Positions 8,124-14,331 of a DNA stretch of 16,080 nucleotides are shown piece by piece; position 1 is the first letter of the stretch; each line of letters starts with the position of its first letter. The DNA is from JAKAJA01 sp037440125. Its GTDB lineage: Bacteria > Acidobacteriota > UBA4820 > DSQY01. The notes beneath the pieces were generated by a model. The model was not told the DNA's origin, did no database searches, and was given only the letters and a program-made list of their open reading frames with translations. The stretch lies in NCBI GenBank assembly GCA_037440125.1, contig JBBIUU010000062.1, forward strand, positions 1 through 16,080, given 5' to 3'. The position numbers and the translations under genes were made by a program.

Positions 8124-9176
8124 ATGGCGACAGCAGCGGGGAAGAAGGTTTGGCAGAGGATCCTGCACCGCCGCGGGGCGGTGGCGGGAGGCGTCTTCCT
8201 CGCGGGCCTGGTGCTGGTGGCCTACCTTGCGCCGCTCCTGGCGAACAACGAGCCCCTCTACATCCGCTATGACGGCAAGGCCCACTTCACGGCCTTCCGC
8301 GGCCTCTTCCCCTTCGACAAGCTCCTTGGACCCGACGCGGTGGCCCTGAAGCTCCAGCAGGACCCCGATTGGCTCCTCGGGCTCTCGACGCTCCCCGACC
8401 CGAAGGTGGGACGCGTGATCCTTCCTCCCGTGCCTTACGCGCCGCTGCAGCAGCGGCTCGACGACGTGAACGCCGCGCCCTCGGCGGCCACGAAACACTA
8501 CTTCGGGTGCGACGACAACGGGCGGGACGTGCTCTCGCGCATGGTGCACGGCGCGCGGGTCTCGCTCCTCGTGGGACTGCTCGCGGTCGGGCTCTCGGGG
8601 CTCATCGGCGTGGCCATCGGCGCGCTCGCCGGATTCGCTGGAGGGTGGCTCGACACCCTCGTCCTCTCGCGGCTCATCGAGGTCATGGCGTGCTTCCCGA
8701 CCTTCTTCCTCATCCTCACCGTGGTCGCCGTGATGGACCCCAAATACCTCAATATCTGGACCATCACCGTGATCATCGCCGTGACCTCGTGGACGGGCAT
8801 GGCCCGCTACGCGCGCGCCGAGTTCATGCGCCTGAAGGGCTCCGACTTCGTGAGCGCGGCGCGGGCTCTGGGCGCGTCGCCCTGCCGGCTGGCCCTACGG
8901 CACATCCTGCCCAACGCGCTGACGCCGCTCCTGGTGAACGCGTCCTTCGAGGTCGCCGGCGCCGTGCTCTTCGAGGCCGCCATCTCCTTCCTCGGCGTGG
9001 GCGTCCAGCCGCCCGACCCGTCGTGGGGCAACATCCTGAACCTCGTGACCCGCTACTGGGAAGAGTGGTGGCTCGGTCTCTTCCCCGGCGCCGCCATCTT
9101 CCTCACGGTCCTGTCGTACAATCTCGTGGGCGAGGGTGTCAGAGATGCGCTCGACCCGAGGCACGCCACGCAGTGA
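8124..9176 (+). CDS. ABC transporter permease, DppC/OppC family, YejE-like N-terminal loop
   Basis: This 350-residue permease is the expected partner of the upstream one. The N-terminus has an OppC-type region: basic KVWQRILHRRGAVAGG, then helix 1. A long periplasmic loop (~40-125) includes LLANNEPLYIRYDGKAHF and resembles the extended loop of E. coli YejE, longer than in DppC. Next come HYFGCDDNGRDVLSRMVHGA, characteristic of DppC/OppC, and the transmembrane domain. The EAA docking loop reads SAARALGASPCRLALRHI, then LPNALTPLLV. AAISFLGVGVQPPDPSWG and the C-terminal GEGVRDALDPR complete the family pattern. ATG 8124 has no strong ribosome site. No DppD/DppF ATPase gene follows; the next gene is holA, so the ATPase must be encoded elsewhere. 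Confidence 0.92.
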   Translation: MATAAGKKVWQRILHRRGAVAGGVFLAGLVLVAYLAPLLANNEPLYIRYDGKAHFTAFRGLFPFDKLLGPDAVALKLQQDPDWLLGLSTLPDPKVGRVILPPVPYAPLQQRLDDVNAAPSAATKHYFGCDDNGRDVLSRMVHGARVSLLVGLLAVGLSGLIGVAIGALAGFAGGWLDTLVLSRLIEVMACFPTFFLILTVVAVMDPKYLNIWTITVIIAVTSWTGMARYARAEFMRLKGSDFVSAARALGASPCRLALRHILPNALTPLLVNASFEVAGAVLFEAAISFLGVGVQPPDPSWGNILNLVTRYWEEWWLGLFPGAAIFLTVLSYNLVGEGVRDALDPRHATQ

Positions 9177-9204
9177 GGACAGCCCCCCGTTAGGGAGAGT
9201 GAGC

Positions 9205-10170
9205 TTGAGCGCCGACAGGACATTCCCCCAGAACCTGCTCATCTGGGCCGGCGACAGCCGGTTCCTCGAAGAGACCTCCGCCGCGTGGGTGCGGCAGTGG
9301 GGAGGCGCCGACGGCGCTGTGAACCTGGCCTCCGCGGGCCTCGACCCGGGCGCGCTCACCATGGAGCTCAACACGCTCCCCATGTGGAGCGAGCGCCAGG
9401 TGGTGCGCCTCCGCCAGGCCGAGAGCGCCGCGGAGGACGTGGTGCAGGCGCTCGTGCGCTACCTCGAGAACCCCGCCCCGTCCGCCGCGCTCCTCGTGGA
9501 GTACACGGGGGACCTCGGGCCAAAGGGTGCCACGGCCCGCTGGAAGGCGGTCATGAACCTCGTCGAGACGGTCTCCTGCGCGCCGAGGAGCGGCAAGGAG
9601 TACGTCTCTAGACGCCTGAGAACGGAGGGGTTCACCATCGAGCCCGCCGCGTCTGAGGCGCTCGAGGAGTGGGCCTGCGGCGATGTGGGCCGCCTCGTTT
9701 CCGCGCTGGACCTGCTGTGTCTCTTCAAGCTCGAGGAGAAGCGGATCACCTCGGACGACCTGGACGCGCTCCTCGGGACGGGCGGCACGCCGAAGGAGTG
9801 GGACCTCCAGGACGCTTTCCTGCGGGGGGACCGAAGGACCTTCCTGGACCTCCTCCAGCGCATCGCGGAGGATCCCGACTCGGTGCCGCTGGTGTTCGTG
9901 GGCATGCTCGCCAAGCAAGTGCGCTCGCTCCTGCTCATGCACGGGTACGAGGCGCGCGGCGTGGCGCGCCGCGAGATCCCCTACAAGGACCTAGGGTTCG
10001 GCCACCCCTTTCCGGCGCAGAAACTTGTTGGGGTGGCGGGGAAGTGGCCCGAGAAGCGCGTGCGGCTGACCCTCGGGGCGCTCTTCGACCTCGACCTCGC
10101 GCTGAAGGGCGACCCCGGCCCGCCGTGGTCCACTGTCGAGCGCTTCCTCCTCAAGCTCATGCCGGCGTGA
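9205..10170 (+). CDS. holA: DNA polymerase III subunit delta (clamp loader)
   Basis: The 321-residue product is the clamp-loader subunit that opens the beta sliding clamp. The N-terminal region QNLLIWAGDSRFLEE matches the HolA beginning (ll..GdD.fl.ee). It is followed by NTLPMWSERQVVRLRQAE, like the L-F-s..r.v.v.. clamp-binding block, LLVEYTGDLGPKGATARWKAV, the AAA+ lid helices (ASEALEEWACGDVGRLVSALDLL), then ITSDDLDALLG and the collar domain ending STVERFLLKLM. GGGAG (9193-9197) lies 7 nt from TTG 9205. In-frame alternatives are GTG 9199, ATG 9145 and GTG 9136; the last two overlap the permease gene. The 28-bp gap to the permease gene suggests co-transcription. The sequence lacks the Walker A motif, as expected for delta. 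Confidence 0.85.
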   Translation: MSADRTFPQNLLIWAGDSRFLEETSAAWVRQWGGADGAVNLASAGLDPGALTMELNTLPMWSERQVVRLRQAESAAEDVVQALVRYLENPAPSAALLVEYTGDLGPKGATARWKAVMNLVETVSCAPRSGKEYVSRRLRTEGFTIEPAASEALEEWACGDVGRLVSALDLLCLFKLEEKRITSDDLDALLGTGGTPKEWDLQDAFLRGDRRTFLDLLQRIAEDPDSVPLVFVGMLAKQVRSLLLMHGYEARGVARREIPYKDLGFGHPFPAQKLVGVAGKWPEKRVRLTLGALFDLDLALKGDPGPPWSTVERFLLKLMPA

Positions 10171-10180
10171 GGCGCTGGGC

Positions 10181-10325
10181 GTAAGACGTAAGACGTAAGA
10201 CGNNNNNNNNNNNNNNNNNNNNNNNNNNNNNNNNNNNNNNNNNNNNNNNNNNNNNNNNNNNNNNNNNNNNNNNNNNNNNNNNNNNNNNNNNNNNNNNNNN
10301 NNGCGTAAGACGGGAGACGTGAAGG
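10181..10325. repeat. GTAAGAC heptamer tandem array interrupted by the assembly gap
   Basis: Three perfect GTAAGAC units (10181-10201) run directly into the gap. After it, GTAAGAC (10305-10311), GGGAGAC (10312-10318) and a further decayed unit continue in the same period. The true array length is unknown because the gap lies inside it. Confidence 0.85.
10203..10302. other. Assembly gap of exactly 100 N
   Basis: The run of N is exactly 100 long, the usual placeholder for a gap of unknown size. Both flanks are the same heptamer repeat, so the assembler probably broke on it. Any translated frame through this interval is meaningless. Confidence 0.98.
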
Positions 10326-10401
10326 AGAGAAACAGCAGCGAGCGAGACGAGAACGCCTGCGTTTCGAAGGTGTGGCTTCGCCGCGGTTCCGGGGCCTTGT
10401 G

Positions 10402-10423
10402 GGGCAGGCACTCCTGCCTGCCC
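10402..10423. terminator. Hairpin between convergent holA and signalling gene
   Basis: GGGCAGGCA (10402-10410), loop CTCC, TGCCTGCCC (10415-10423): a perfect 9-bp stem. It sits between two convergent genes, as a bidirectional terminator would, but neither side has a clear T-tract. A dispersed palindromic repeat is an equally good reading. The rest of 10326-10401 shows nothing recognisable. Confidence 0.45.
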
Positions 10424-10424
10424 G

Positions 10425-10462
10425 ATTACCTGATTACCTGATGACCTGATGACCTGATGACC
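10425..10462. repeat. Octamer tandem repeat ATTACCTG / ATGACCTG
   Basis: Two ATTACCTG units (10425-10440), two ATGACCTG units (10441-10456) and a partial ATGACC follow one another without gaps. The array starts one base after the hairpin and ends 12 bases before the stop codon of the minus-strand gene. Confidence 0.9.
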
Positions 10463-10474
10463 GCCCTACCGCGC

Positions 10475-12130
10475 TCAGCGCGAGCCGGTGCCGTGGGGTT
10501 CGCCGCCGAACATGGCGGTCTGGTTGCCGCCGCGGCCGACGGCGTCCTTGAGGGCCGAGAAAGACTGCTCGATCCAGTCCTTCAGGGTCTTGACCTCGGG
10601 CCGGGTCATGGCGATCCCCGCGCTGAAGGTGGCGTGGTAGGTCTTGCCGGGGCCGATGCTCACCTCCTGCCCCGCGAAGTCGTGCTGGAGGCGGCGCATG
10701 AGCACGACGGCGTCCCGGGGCTCGAGGTGCTCGAGGACCACACCGAGCTGGTGGTCGCCGTAGCGGCCCATGATGTCGGTCTGCCGGAGCTTGCGCTGGA
10801 GGAACTGGGCGAGGGACTGCAGCACCGTGTCCTGGGCCCGCGGGCCGTGGGAGTGGAGCTCGGAGAGTCCGTCCACCTGGAAGAGCACCATGGCGTAGGG
10901 CGTCTTCCTGCGCGAGAAGCGGTTCAGGCAGAGGCGGGCCTCTTTAAGGAAGGGCGTGTGGGACAGCAGGCCCGTGAGCTCGTCGTGGTCCATGAGGTCC
11001 TGGAGGCTCTTGAACCTCGCGAGGCGAGCCTTCACGACGGCGAGCAGGTCCTCCACGGAGACGGGCTTGGAGAGGAAGTCGTCGCCTCCGGCCTCGGCGG
11101 CACGGAGCTGGCTCTGGCGCTGGCCCTCGGTGGTGATGAAGATGACGGGGACCGCCGCGAAGCCCTCCTCCTGCCGCATGAACTTGACGAGGTCGTAGCC
11201 GCTGACCCCGCCCGGGAAGAGGACGTCCATGAGCACCGCCTGGGGGTGGAAGGCGTGGAGGTCCACGTCGAACTGGGATGGGTCCTGGCAGATGCGGACG
11301 AGGTACCCCGCGGCCGCGAGGGTCTCCTCGAGGTAGCGGGCCTGGGCGGGGTCGTCCTCCACGGCGAGGATCCTGGCCGCCTTCGTCTTGCGGCGCGCGA
11401 GGAGCGCCTTGAATTTCTTGAAGATGACGGTCGCATCGGGGGGGTCGGGGACGAACCCGTCGGCCCCGCAGTGGATCGCCTCCACCTTGTCGAGGAAGTG
11501 CTTGGCCTCGCCCATGAGGAGGACGGGGATCGAAGGGTTCGCCTCGAGGGCGCGCAGGGTGCGGACGAAGTCGAAGCCCGAGCCGTCGGGGAGGAAGACG
11601 CTGGCGGCGGCGAGGTTGGGCAGGCCCTTCTCGAGGTTCTCCTCGGCCTCCGCGAGGGAGGTGAAGAGCTCCACCTGGAGGCCTTTCTGCCCCAGCGCTG
11701 CCTGGAGTTCGGCGGCGGCGGGCGAGGGAGGAGCCAGGAGGTACATGAGGGGCATGGCCTTCGTGGGTTTCGGCTGGGCCGCGGCCTCGCGCTCCGCGGT
11801 GCTCTTGAGGTGCTCGAACTCGATCTTGAGGCGGCGGAACACCGATTCGATGCCCTCGAGCTCGGACTCCTTGATGGCGCGTCCCGTCATGACGACGTTG
11901 GCGCAGATGAACTCGCCCTCGGCGCCCAGGGCGCTCACCTGGGGCGCTGCGTAGGTGGAGCCGGAGCCCGAGAAGTTGTGGAGGAGGCGCTGGACCTCGA
12001 GGAGGGCCTCCTGGTCCCACGGCGCCTGCCCCAGGGTGGCGATGAGCTTGCCCAGCTCGCGGAGCTGGATCTGGCTCTCGCGGACGTAAAGGGTCCAGAG
12101 ATGGGTGCGGCCCGTGGGTGACGGGTTCAT
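10475..12130 (-). CDS. Hpt / pseudo-receiver / receiver / degenerate GGDEF signalling protein
   Basis: This is a 551-residue cytoplasmic protein with no membrane segment. Residues ~10-110 form an Hpt-like helical domain; RLLHNFSGSGSTYAAPQV places the candidate phospho-histidine at 51. Residues ~124-245 are receiver-like, but the acidic pocket (LLAPP for the usual V-D-D) and the acceptor aspartate (ASVFLPDGSG) are missing. Residues ~252-375 are an intact receiver: acidic E258-D259-D260, acceptor D302 in VLMDV, T333/T334, K355 in SKP. Residues ~381-550 are GGDEF-like (DELTGLL, then GRYGDHQLGVVL), but GGDEF reads GDHQL and the first metal aspartate of D-x-D is Q418, so cyclase activity is unlikely. 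ATG 12130 is preceded by AGGAG at 7 nt; ATG 12160 lacks one. It probably relays phosphate and outputs by protein contact or nucleotide sensing (inference). Confidence 0.85.
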   Translation of the reverse strand: MNPSPTGRTHLWTLYVRESQIQLRELGKLIATLGQAPWDQEALLEVQRLLHNFSGSGSTYAAPQVSALGAEGEFICANVVMTGRAIKESELEGIESVFRRLKIEFEHLKSTAEREAAAQPKPTKAMPLMYLLAPPSPAAAELQAALGQKGLQVELFTSLAEAEENLEKGLPNLAAASVFLPDGSGFDFVRTLRALEANPSIPVLLMGEAKHFLDKVEAIHCGADGFVPDPPDATVIFKKFKALLARRKTKAARILAVEDDPAQARYLEETLAAAGYLVRICQDPSQFDVDLHAFHPQAVLMDVLFPGGVSGYDLVKFMRQEEGFAAVPVIFITTEGQRQSQLRAAEAGGDDFLSKPVSVEDLLAVVKARLARFKSLQDLMDHDELTGLLSHTPFLKEARLCLNRFSRRKTPYAMVLFQVDGLSELHSHGPRAQDTVLQSLAQFLQRKLRQTDIMGRYGDHQLGVVLEHLEPRDAVVLMRRLQHDFAGQEVSIGPGKTYHATFSAGIAMTRPEVKTLKDWIEQSFSALKDAVGRGGNQTAMFGGEPHGTGSR

Positions 12131-12137
12131 GGTGGCT

Positions 12138-12142
12138 CTCCT
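12138..12142 (-). promoter_or_regulatory. Ribosome binding site of the signalling gene
   Basis: Minus-strand AGGAG lies 7 nt before ATG 12130. It decides between that start and the in-frame ATG at 12160. Confidence 0.7.
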
Positions 12143-12150
12143 GTGCAACA

Positions 12151-12179
12151 AGAATACCATTGATTCTCACGTCGTTCCA
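12151..12179 (-). promoter_or_regulatory. Candidate promoter of the signalling gene
   Basis: Minus strand: TGGAAC (12174-12179), a 17-nt spacer, then TATTCT (12151-12156) preceded by TGG as an extended -10. The -35 is poor (3 of 6). It would lie back to back with the promoter proposed for the divergent TPR gene, with 4 bp between the two -35 boxes. Confidence 0.3.
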
Positions 12180-12183
12180 TTCA

Positions 12184-12212
12184 TTGACAGGCTCCCCTGG
12201 GAGTGCTAATTT
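12184..12212 (+). promoter_or_regulatory. Promoter of the TPR gene
   Basis: A consensus TTGACA (12184-12189) is followed by a 17-nt spacer and TAATTT (12207-12212) with an upstream TGC (extended -10). GCTAAT at 12205 is an alternative -10 with a 15-nt spacer. A 5-bp palindrome, CTCCC-CT-GGGAG (12192-12203), occupies the spacer. Confidence 0.5.
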
Positions 12213-12222
12213 TTTCTGCTTG

Positions 12223-12244
12223 AGCCCCTGGGGGGCTAGGAGGA
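12223..12244 (+). promoter_or_regulatory. Leader hairpin abutting the ribosome site of the TPR gene
   Basis: AGCCCC (12223-12228) pairs with GGGGCT (12232-12237) around a TGG loop. It is followed at once by AGGAGGA (12238-12244), 5 nt before ATG 12250. The strong ribosome site fixes the start. The hairpin could affect translation, but this is inference. Confidence 0.6.
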
Positions 12245-12249
12245 TTTCG

Positions 12250-13296
12250 ATGCGTCGTATCGCTATGGGGCTCGTCTTGGGCGCCGCGGTGGCCATGGCC
12301 GCCGGCATCTGGGCCGCCGACAAGCCCAAGGACACCAAGCAGGGACAGGACAATCCGAAACTCGAAGAGCTCATCAGCAAGGGCGAGTACCAGAAGGCCG
12401 TCGACCTGGCGAAGAAGTTCATCGAGGCCAAGCAGGTCACCGAGGGCCTCTACATCGACCTGGGCATCGCCTACCAGAAGCTCAAGGACTACCCCAACGC
12501 CATCGCTGCCTACGAGGAGGCGGTGAAGCTCAACCCCCTGGGGACGGACGCCCTCCTCGACGAGGCGTCCTGCTACCAGGAGCAGAACGACATGGTCAAG
12601 CTCGCCGAGACGCTGAAGCGGGTGGTCGACGTGGACCCCACGAAGCTCGAGGCCCGCTACGCCCTCGCGCAGATCTACGACAAGCAGGACAAGATGGACG
12701 ACGCCCTGGCGCAGTACGAGGGGATCTACGGCTCCGATCCCGGCTTCAAGAACGTGGCCTACTCCATCGGCGTCATCTACTACTCCAAGGATCAATATGG
12801 CAAGGCCGTGCCCTACCTGGACAAGGCCGCCCAGCTCCACCCTGGCGACGAGCAGGTCCTCCTCGCGCAGGGCCAGAACTACCTCAAGGCGAAGGACTAC
12901 GAGAAGGCCATCGGGCCCCTGAAGGCTTTCCTCGACGTCACGAAGAACGAGAACTACAAGCCCGCCATCACGGGCACCGTGGCCGGCCTCTACATGAAGA
13001 AGGCCGAGGCCACCATGGCCCCCGTGAAGGACAGCAAGGACAAGGCCGCGGTGGCCAAGGCGGAGGCCTCGGCGAAGGAGGACTACGCCAACGCCATCGT
13101 CTACTTCGACAAGCTCCTGGCCCTCCGCCCGAACAGCGAGATGGCCCTCGAAGGCAAGGCCAACGCCCTCATCAAACTCGACAAGCAGCAGGACGCCCTG
13201 CCGGTCCTCAAGCAGTTCATGAGCGTCTCGAAGAACGACGCCGAGAAGAAGAAGGTCTCGGACCTCATCAAGGCCATCGAGACGAGCAAGAAGTAA
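12250..13296 (+). CDS. Exported tetratricopeptide-repeat protein
   Basis: This 348-residue protein begins with a signal peptide (MRRIAMGLVLGAAVAMAAGI, then WAADKPKD), so it is probably periplasmic or held at the membrane. From ~37 onward it is an array of TPR helix pairs. Clear units are SKGEYQKAVDLAKKFIE (~43-59), GLYIDLGIAYQKLKDYPNAI with AYEEAVKLNP (~66-96), ARYALAQIYDKQDKMDDALA (~135-154), AYSIGVIYYSKDQYGKAVPY (~170-189), VLLAQGQNYLKAKDYEKAIG (~203-222) and ANAIVYFDKLLALRPNS (~280-296). A Lys/Ala-rich stretch (~256-278) inserts a charged helix between units. The protein is very Lys- and Asp-rich. TPRs mediate protein-protein contacts; the partner is unknown. An intrinsic terminator follows, so the gene appears monocistronic. 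Confidence 0.88.
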   Translation: MRRIAMGLVLGAAVAMAAGIWAADKPKDTKQGQDNPKLEELISKGEYQKAVDLAKKFIEAKQVTEGLYIDLGIAYQKLKDYPNAIAAYEEAVKLNPLGTDALLDEASCYQEQNDMVKLAETLKRVVDVDPTKLEARYALAQIYDKQDKMDDALAQYEGIYGSDPGFKNVAYSIGVIYYSKDQYGKAVPYLDKAAQLHPGDEQVLLAQGQNYLKAKDYEKAIGPLKAFLDVTKNENYKPAITGTVAGLYMKKAEATMAPVKDSKDKAAVAKAEASAKEDYANAIVYFDKLLALRPNSEMALEGKANALIKLDKQQDALPVLKQFMSVSKNDAEKKKVSDLIKAIETSKK

Positions 13297-13318
13297 GGCG
13301 CGGAGACAGGCACGCTTC

Positions 13319-13354
13319 GAGAGGGGAGCCCGCAGGGGCTCCCTTCTTCTTTTT
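13319..13354 (+). terminator. Intrinsic terminator of the TPR gene
   Basis: GGGAGCCC (13324-13331) pairs with GGGCTCCC (13336-13343) around GCAG. The stem can extend outward by several pairs (from 13319), and a T-rich tail TTCTTCTTTTT (13344-13354) follows. It lies 22 bases past the stop codon. Confidence 0.88.
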
Positions 13355-13418
13355 ATCCATAGCCCGAATGTGCTAGGTTGGTCGCGAACCACCCCGGAGG
13401 GGCAGGAGGGAGGCGGTC

Positions 13419-14150
13419 ATGCCTTGGACGTGCGCGTGCGGTCACGGTAACGACGACGAATCGCGGTTCTGCAACGAATGCGGGGCTCCGAAGGCGGAGG
13501 CGGAGCAGCCCGCGCCACCCGAACCCGAGGTCGAGTTCGGGCAGGATTCCCTGCCGGTGCCTCCGGCAAACGTGCCGCATCCGGGGGAAGCCGCTCAGGC
13601 CGGACCGCCCGCGCCGGGTGCCCCGCCACCCCCGCCGCCGAAGAAATCCAAGGCCCTCATCATCATCCTCGTCGTGGTCGTGGTCGGTCTCCTGGGCACG
13701 TGCGTCCTCGGCATCGTCGCCGCCATCGCCATCCCCAACTTCATCATGGCCAAAGAGAAGGCCAAGCAGGCCAGGGCGGTGAACGAAGTGAGGGCCATCG
13801 GCGAGGCCGTCCAGCGCTACCAGGCGGACAACGGGAGCTGCCCCGACACCGGCCACGAGGAGGGCGCGTACTACAGCATCGTGGACGTCTCCAAGCTCGA
13901 AGAGGCCCTCGTGCCCAAGTACATCGCGGTGTTGCCGGCGAAGGATCCGTGGAACACGGCCTACAGTTACGGCGTGTCCGAGGACGACGCCAGCTTCATC
14001 GTGATCTGCAACGGCTCCGACGGCGTGAGCTCCCTCGAGCGGATTCCCGAGGAGCCCGTCACCACCGCCTGCTTCGAGGACGAGATCATCTTCGAGAACG
14101 GCGATTTCGTCCAGAAGCCCGAGGGGCAGCAGAAAAAGTGTAAGAAGTAG
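13419..14150 (+). CDS. Zinc ribbon - membrane helix - GspG-like (pseudopilin head) fusion protein
   Basis: The protein has 243 residues. Residues 1-22 are a zinc ribbon (MPWTCACGHG...FCNECGAP; C5, C7, C18, C21). Residues 26-77 are a Pro/Glu-rich linker ending in a proline run and KKSK. Residues ~79-106 are a hydrophobic helix whose second half, GIVAAIAIPNFI (98-109), matches type IV pilin / GspG helix 1. AKEKAKQARAVNEVRAIGEA then continues as in GspG. The C-terminal KDPWNTAYSYG (175-185) and ICNGSDG (196-202) correspond to the GspG DPWGNPY...GxDG block. There is no prepilin peptidase site (no G-F-T-L-I-E), so the protein is probably a static single-pass membrane protein with the ribbon in the cytoplasm (inference). 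GGGAGG lies 5 nt before ATG 13419. Terminators on both sides suggest a single-gene unit. Confidence 0.82.
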   Translation: MPWTCACGHGNDDESRFCNECGAPKAEAEQPAPPEPEVEFGQDSLPVPPANVPHPGEAAQAGPPAPGAPPPPPPKKSKALIIILVVVVVGLLGTCVLGIVAAIAIPNFIMAKEKAKQARAVNEVRAIGEAVQRYQADNGSCPDTGHEEGAYYSIVDVSKLEEALVPKYIAVLPAKDPWNTAYSYGVSEDDASFIVICNGSDGVSSLERIPEEPVTTACFEDEIIFENGDFVQKPEGQQKKCKK

Positions 14151-14165
14151 CCCCGACCTGAATCA

Positions 14166-14210
14166 GGGGGCGCGGGTCCGCCCCGCCACGAGGATCAAGC
14201 CCGCGCCCCC
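14166..14210 (+). terminator. Long GC stem, probable terminator after the zinc-ribbon gene
   Basis: GGGGGCGCGGG (14166-14176) is a perfect 11-bp complement of CCCGCGCCCCC (14200-14210), with a 23-nt loop. The downstream tract is pyrimidine-rich (TCCTCCTCCC) and not pure T, so termination may be less efficient. It lies 15 bases past the stop codon. Confidence 0.65.
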
Positions 14211-14228
14211 TCCTCCTCCCTTTCCCCG

Positions 14229-14270
14229 ATCCCACATCCCGAATCCCACATCCCACTTTTCACATCCCAG
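14229..14270. repeat. ATCCCAC heptamer tandem array
   Basis: Six consecutive 7-base units: ATCCCAC, ATCCCGA, ATCCCAC, ATCCCAC, TTTTCAC, ATCCCAG. The array ends just before the proposed leuS -35 box. Confidence 0.88.
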
Positions 14271-14276
14271 GCCCCT

Positions 14277-14306
14277 TTGCCCTCGGGCCCCAAAATCGCC
14301 TATAAT
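14277..14306 (+). promoter_or_regulatory. Promoter of leuS
   Basis: TTGCCC (14277-14282, 4 of 6), an 18-nt spacer and a perfect TATAAT (14301-14306). The start of transcription would be near 14313, giving a very short leader that leaves no room for a T-box. Confidence 0.6.
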
Positions 14307-14316
14307 CATCATTTCC

Positions 14317-14322
14317 AGGAGG
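14317..14322 (+). promoter_or_regulatory. Ribosome binding site of leuS
   Basis: A perfect AGGAGG lies 9 nt before ATG 14332. Confidence 0.8.
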
Positions 14323-14331
14323 TTCTGCGTC

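Noticed and set aside
9136..9204. Upstream starts for holA (GTG 9136, ATG 9145, GTG 9199)
   Set aside because: The first two overlap the permease gene and add residues absent from HolA. GTG 9199 is only 1 nt from the ribosome site. None can be fully excluded.
10157..10411. Minus-strand frame running through the N gap
   Set aside because: It consists largely of unknown residues and repeat DNA.
10181..10462. Possible CRISPR array
   Set aside because: The units are 7-8 bases long and directly adjacent without unique spacers; no cas gene is present.
10457..12121. 554-codon plus-strand frame
   Set aside because: It is the antisense shadow of the receiver/GGDEF gene (Glu/Val/Leu/Gly-rich), with no motif.
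10944..12440. 498-codon minus-strand frame across two genes
   Set aside because: It is out of frame with the signalling protein and runs across the divergent promoters.
12181..13392. 403-codon minus-strand frame
   Set aside because: It is antisense to the TPR gene and runs through its terminator; low-complexity Leu/Val/Glu/Gly.
14282..14331. T-box leader for leuS
   Set aside because: A consensus -10 lies about 25 bp before the start codon, so the leader is too short for a T-box.
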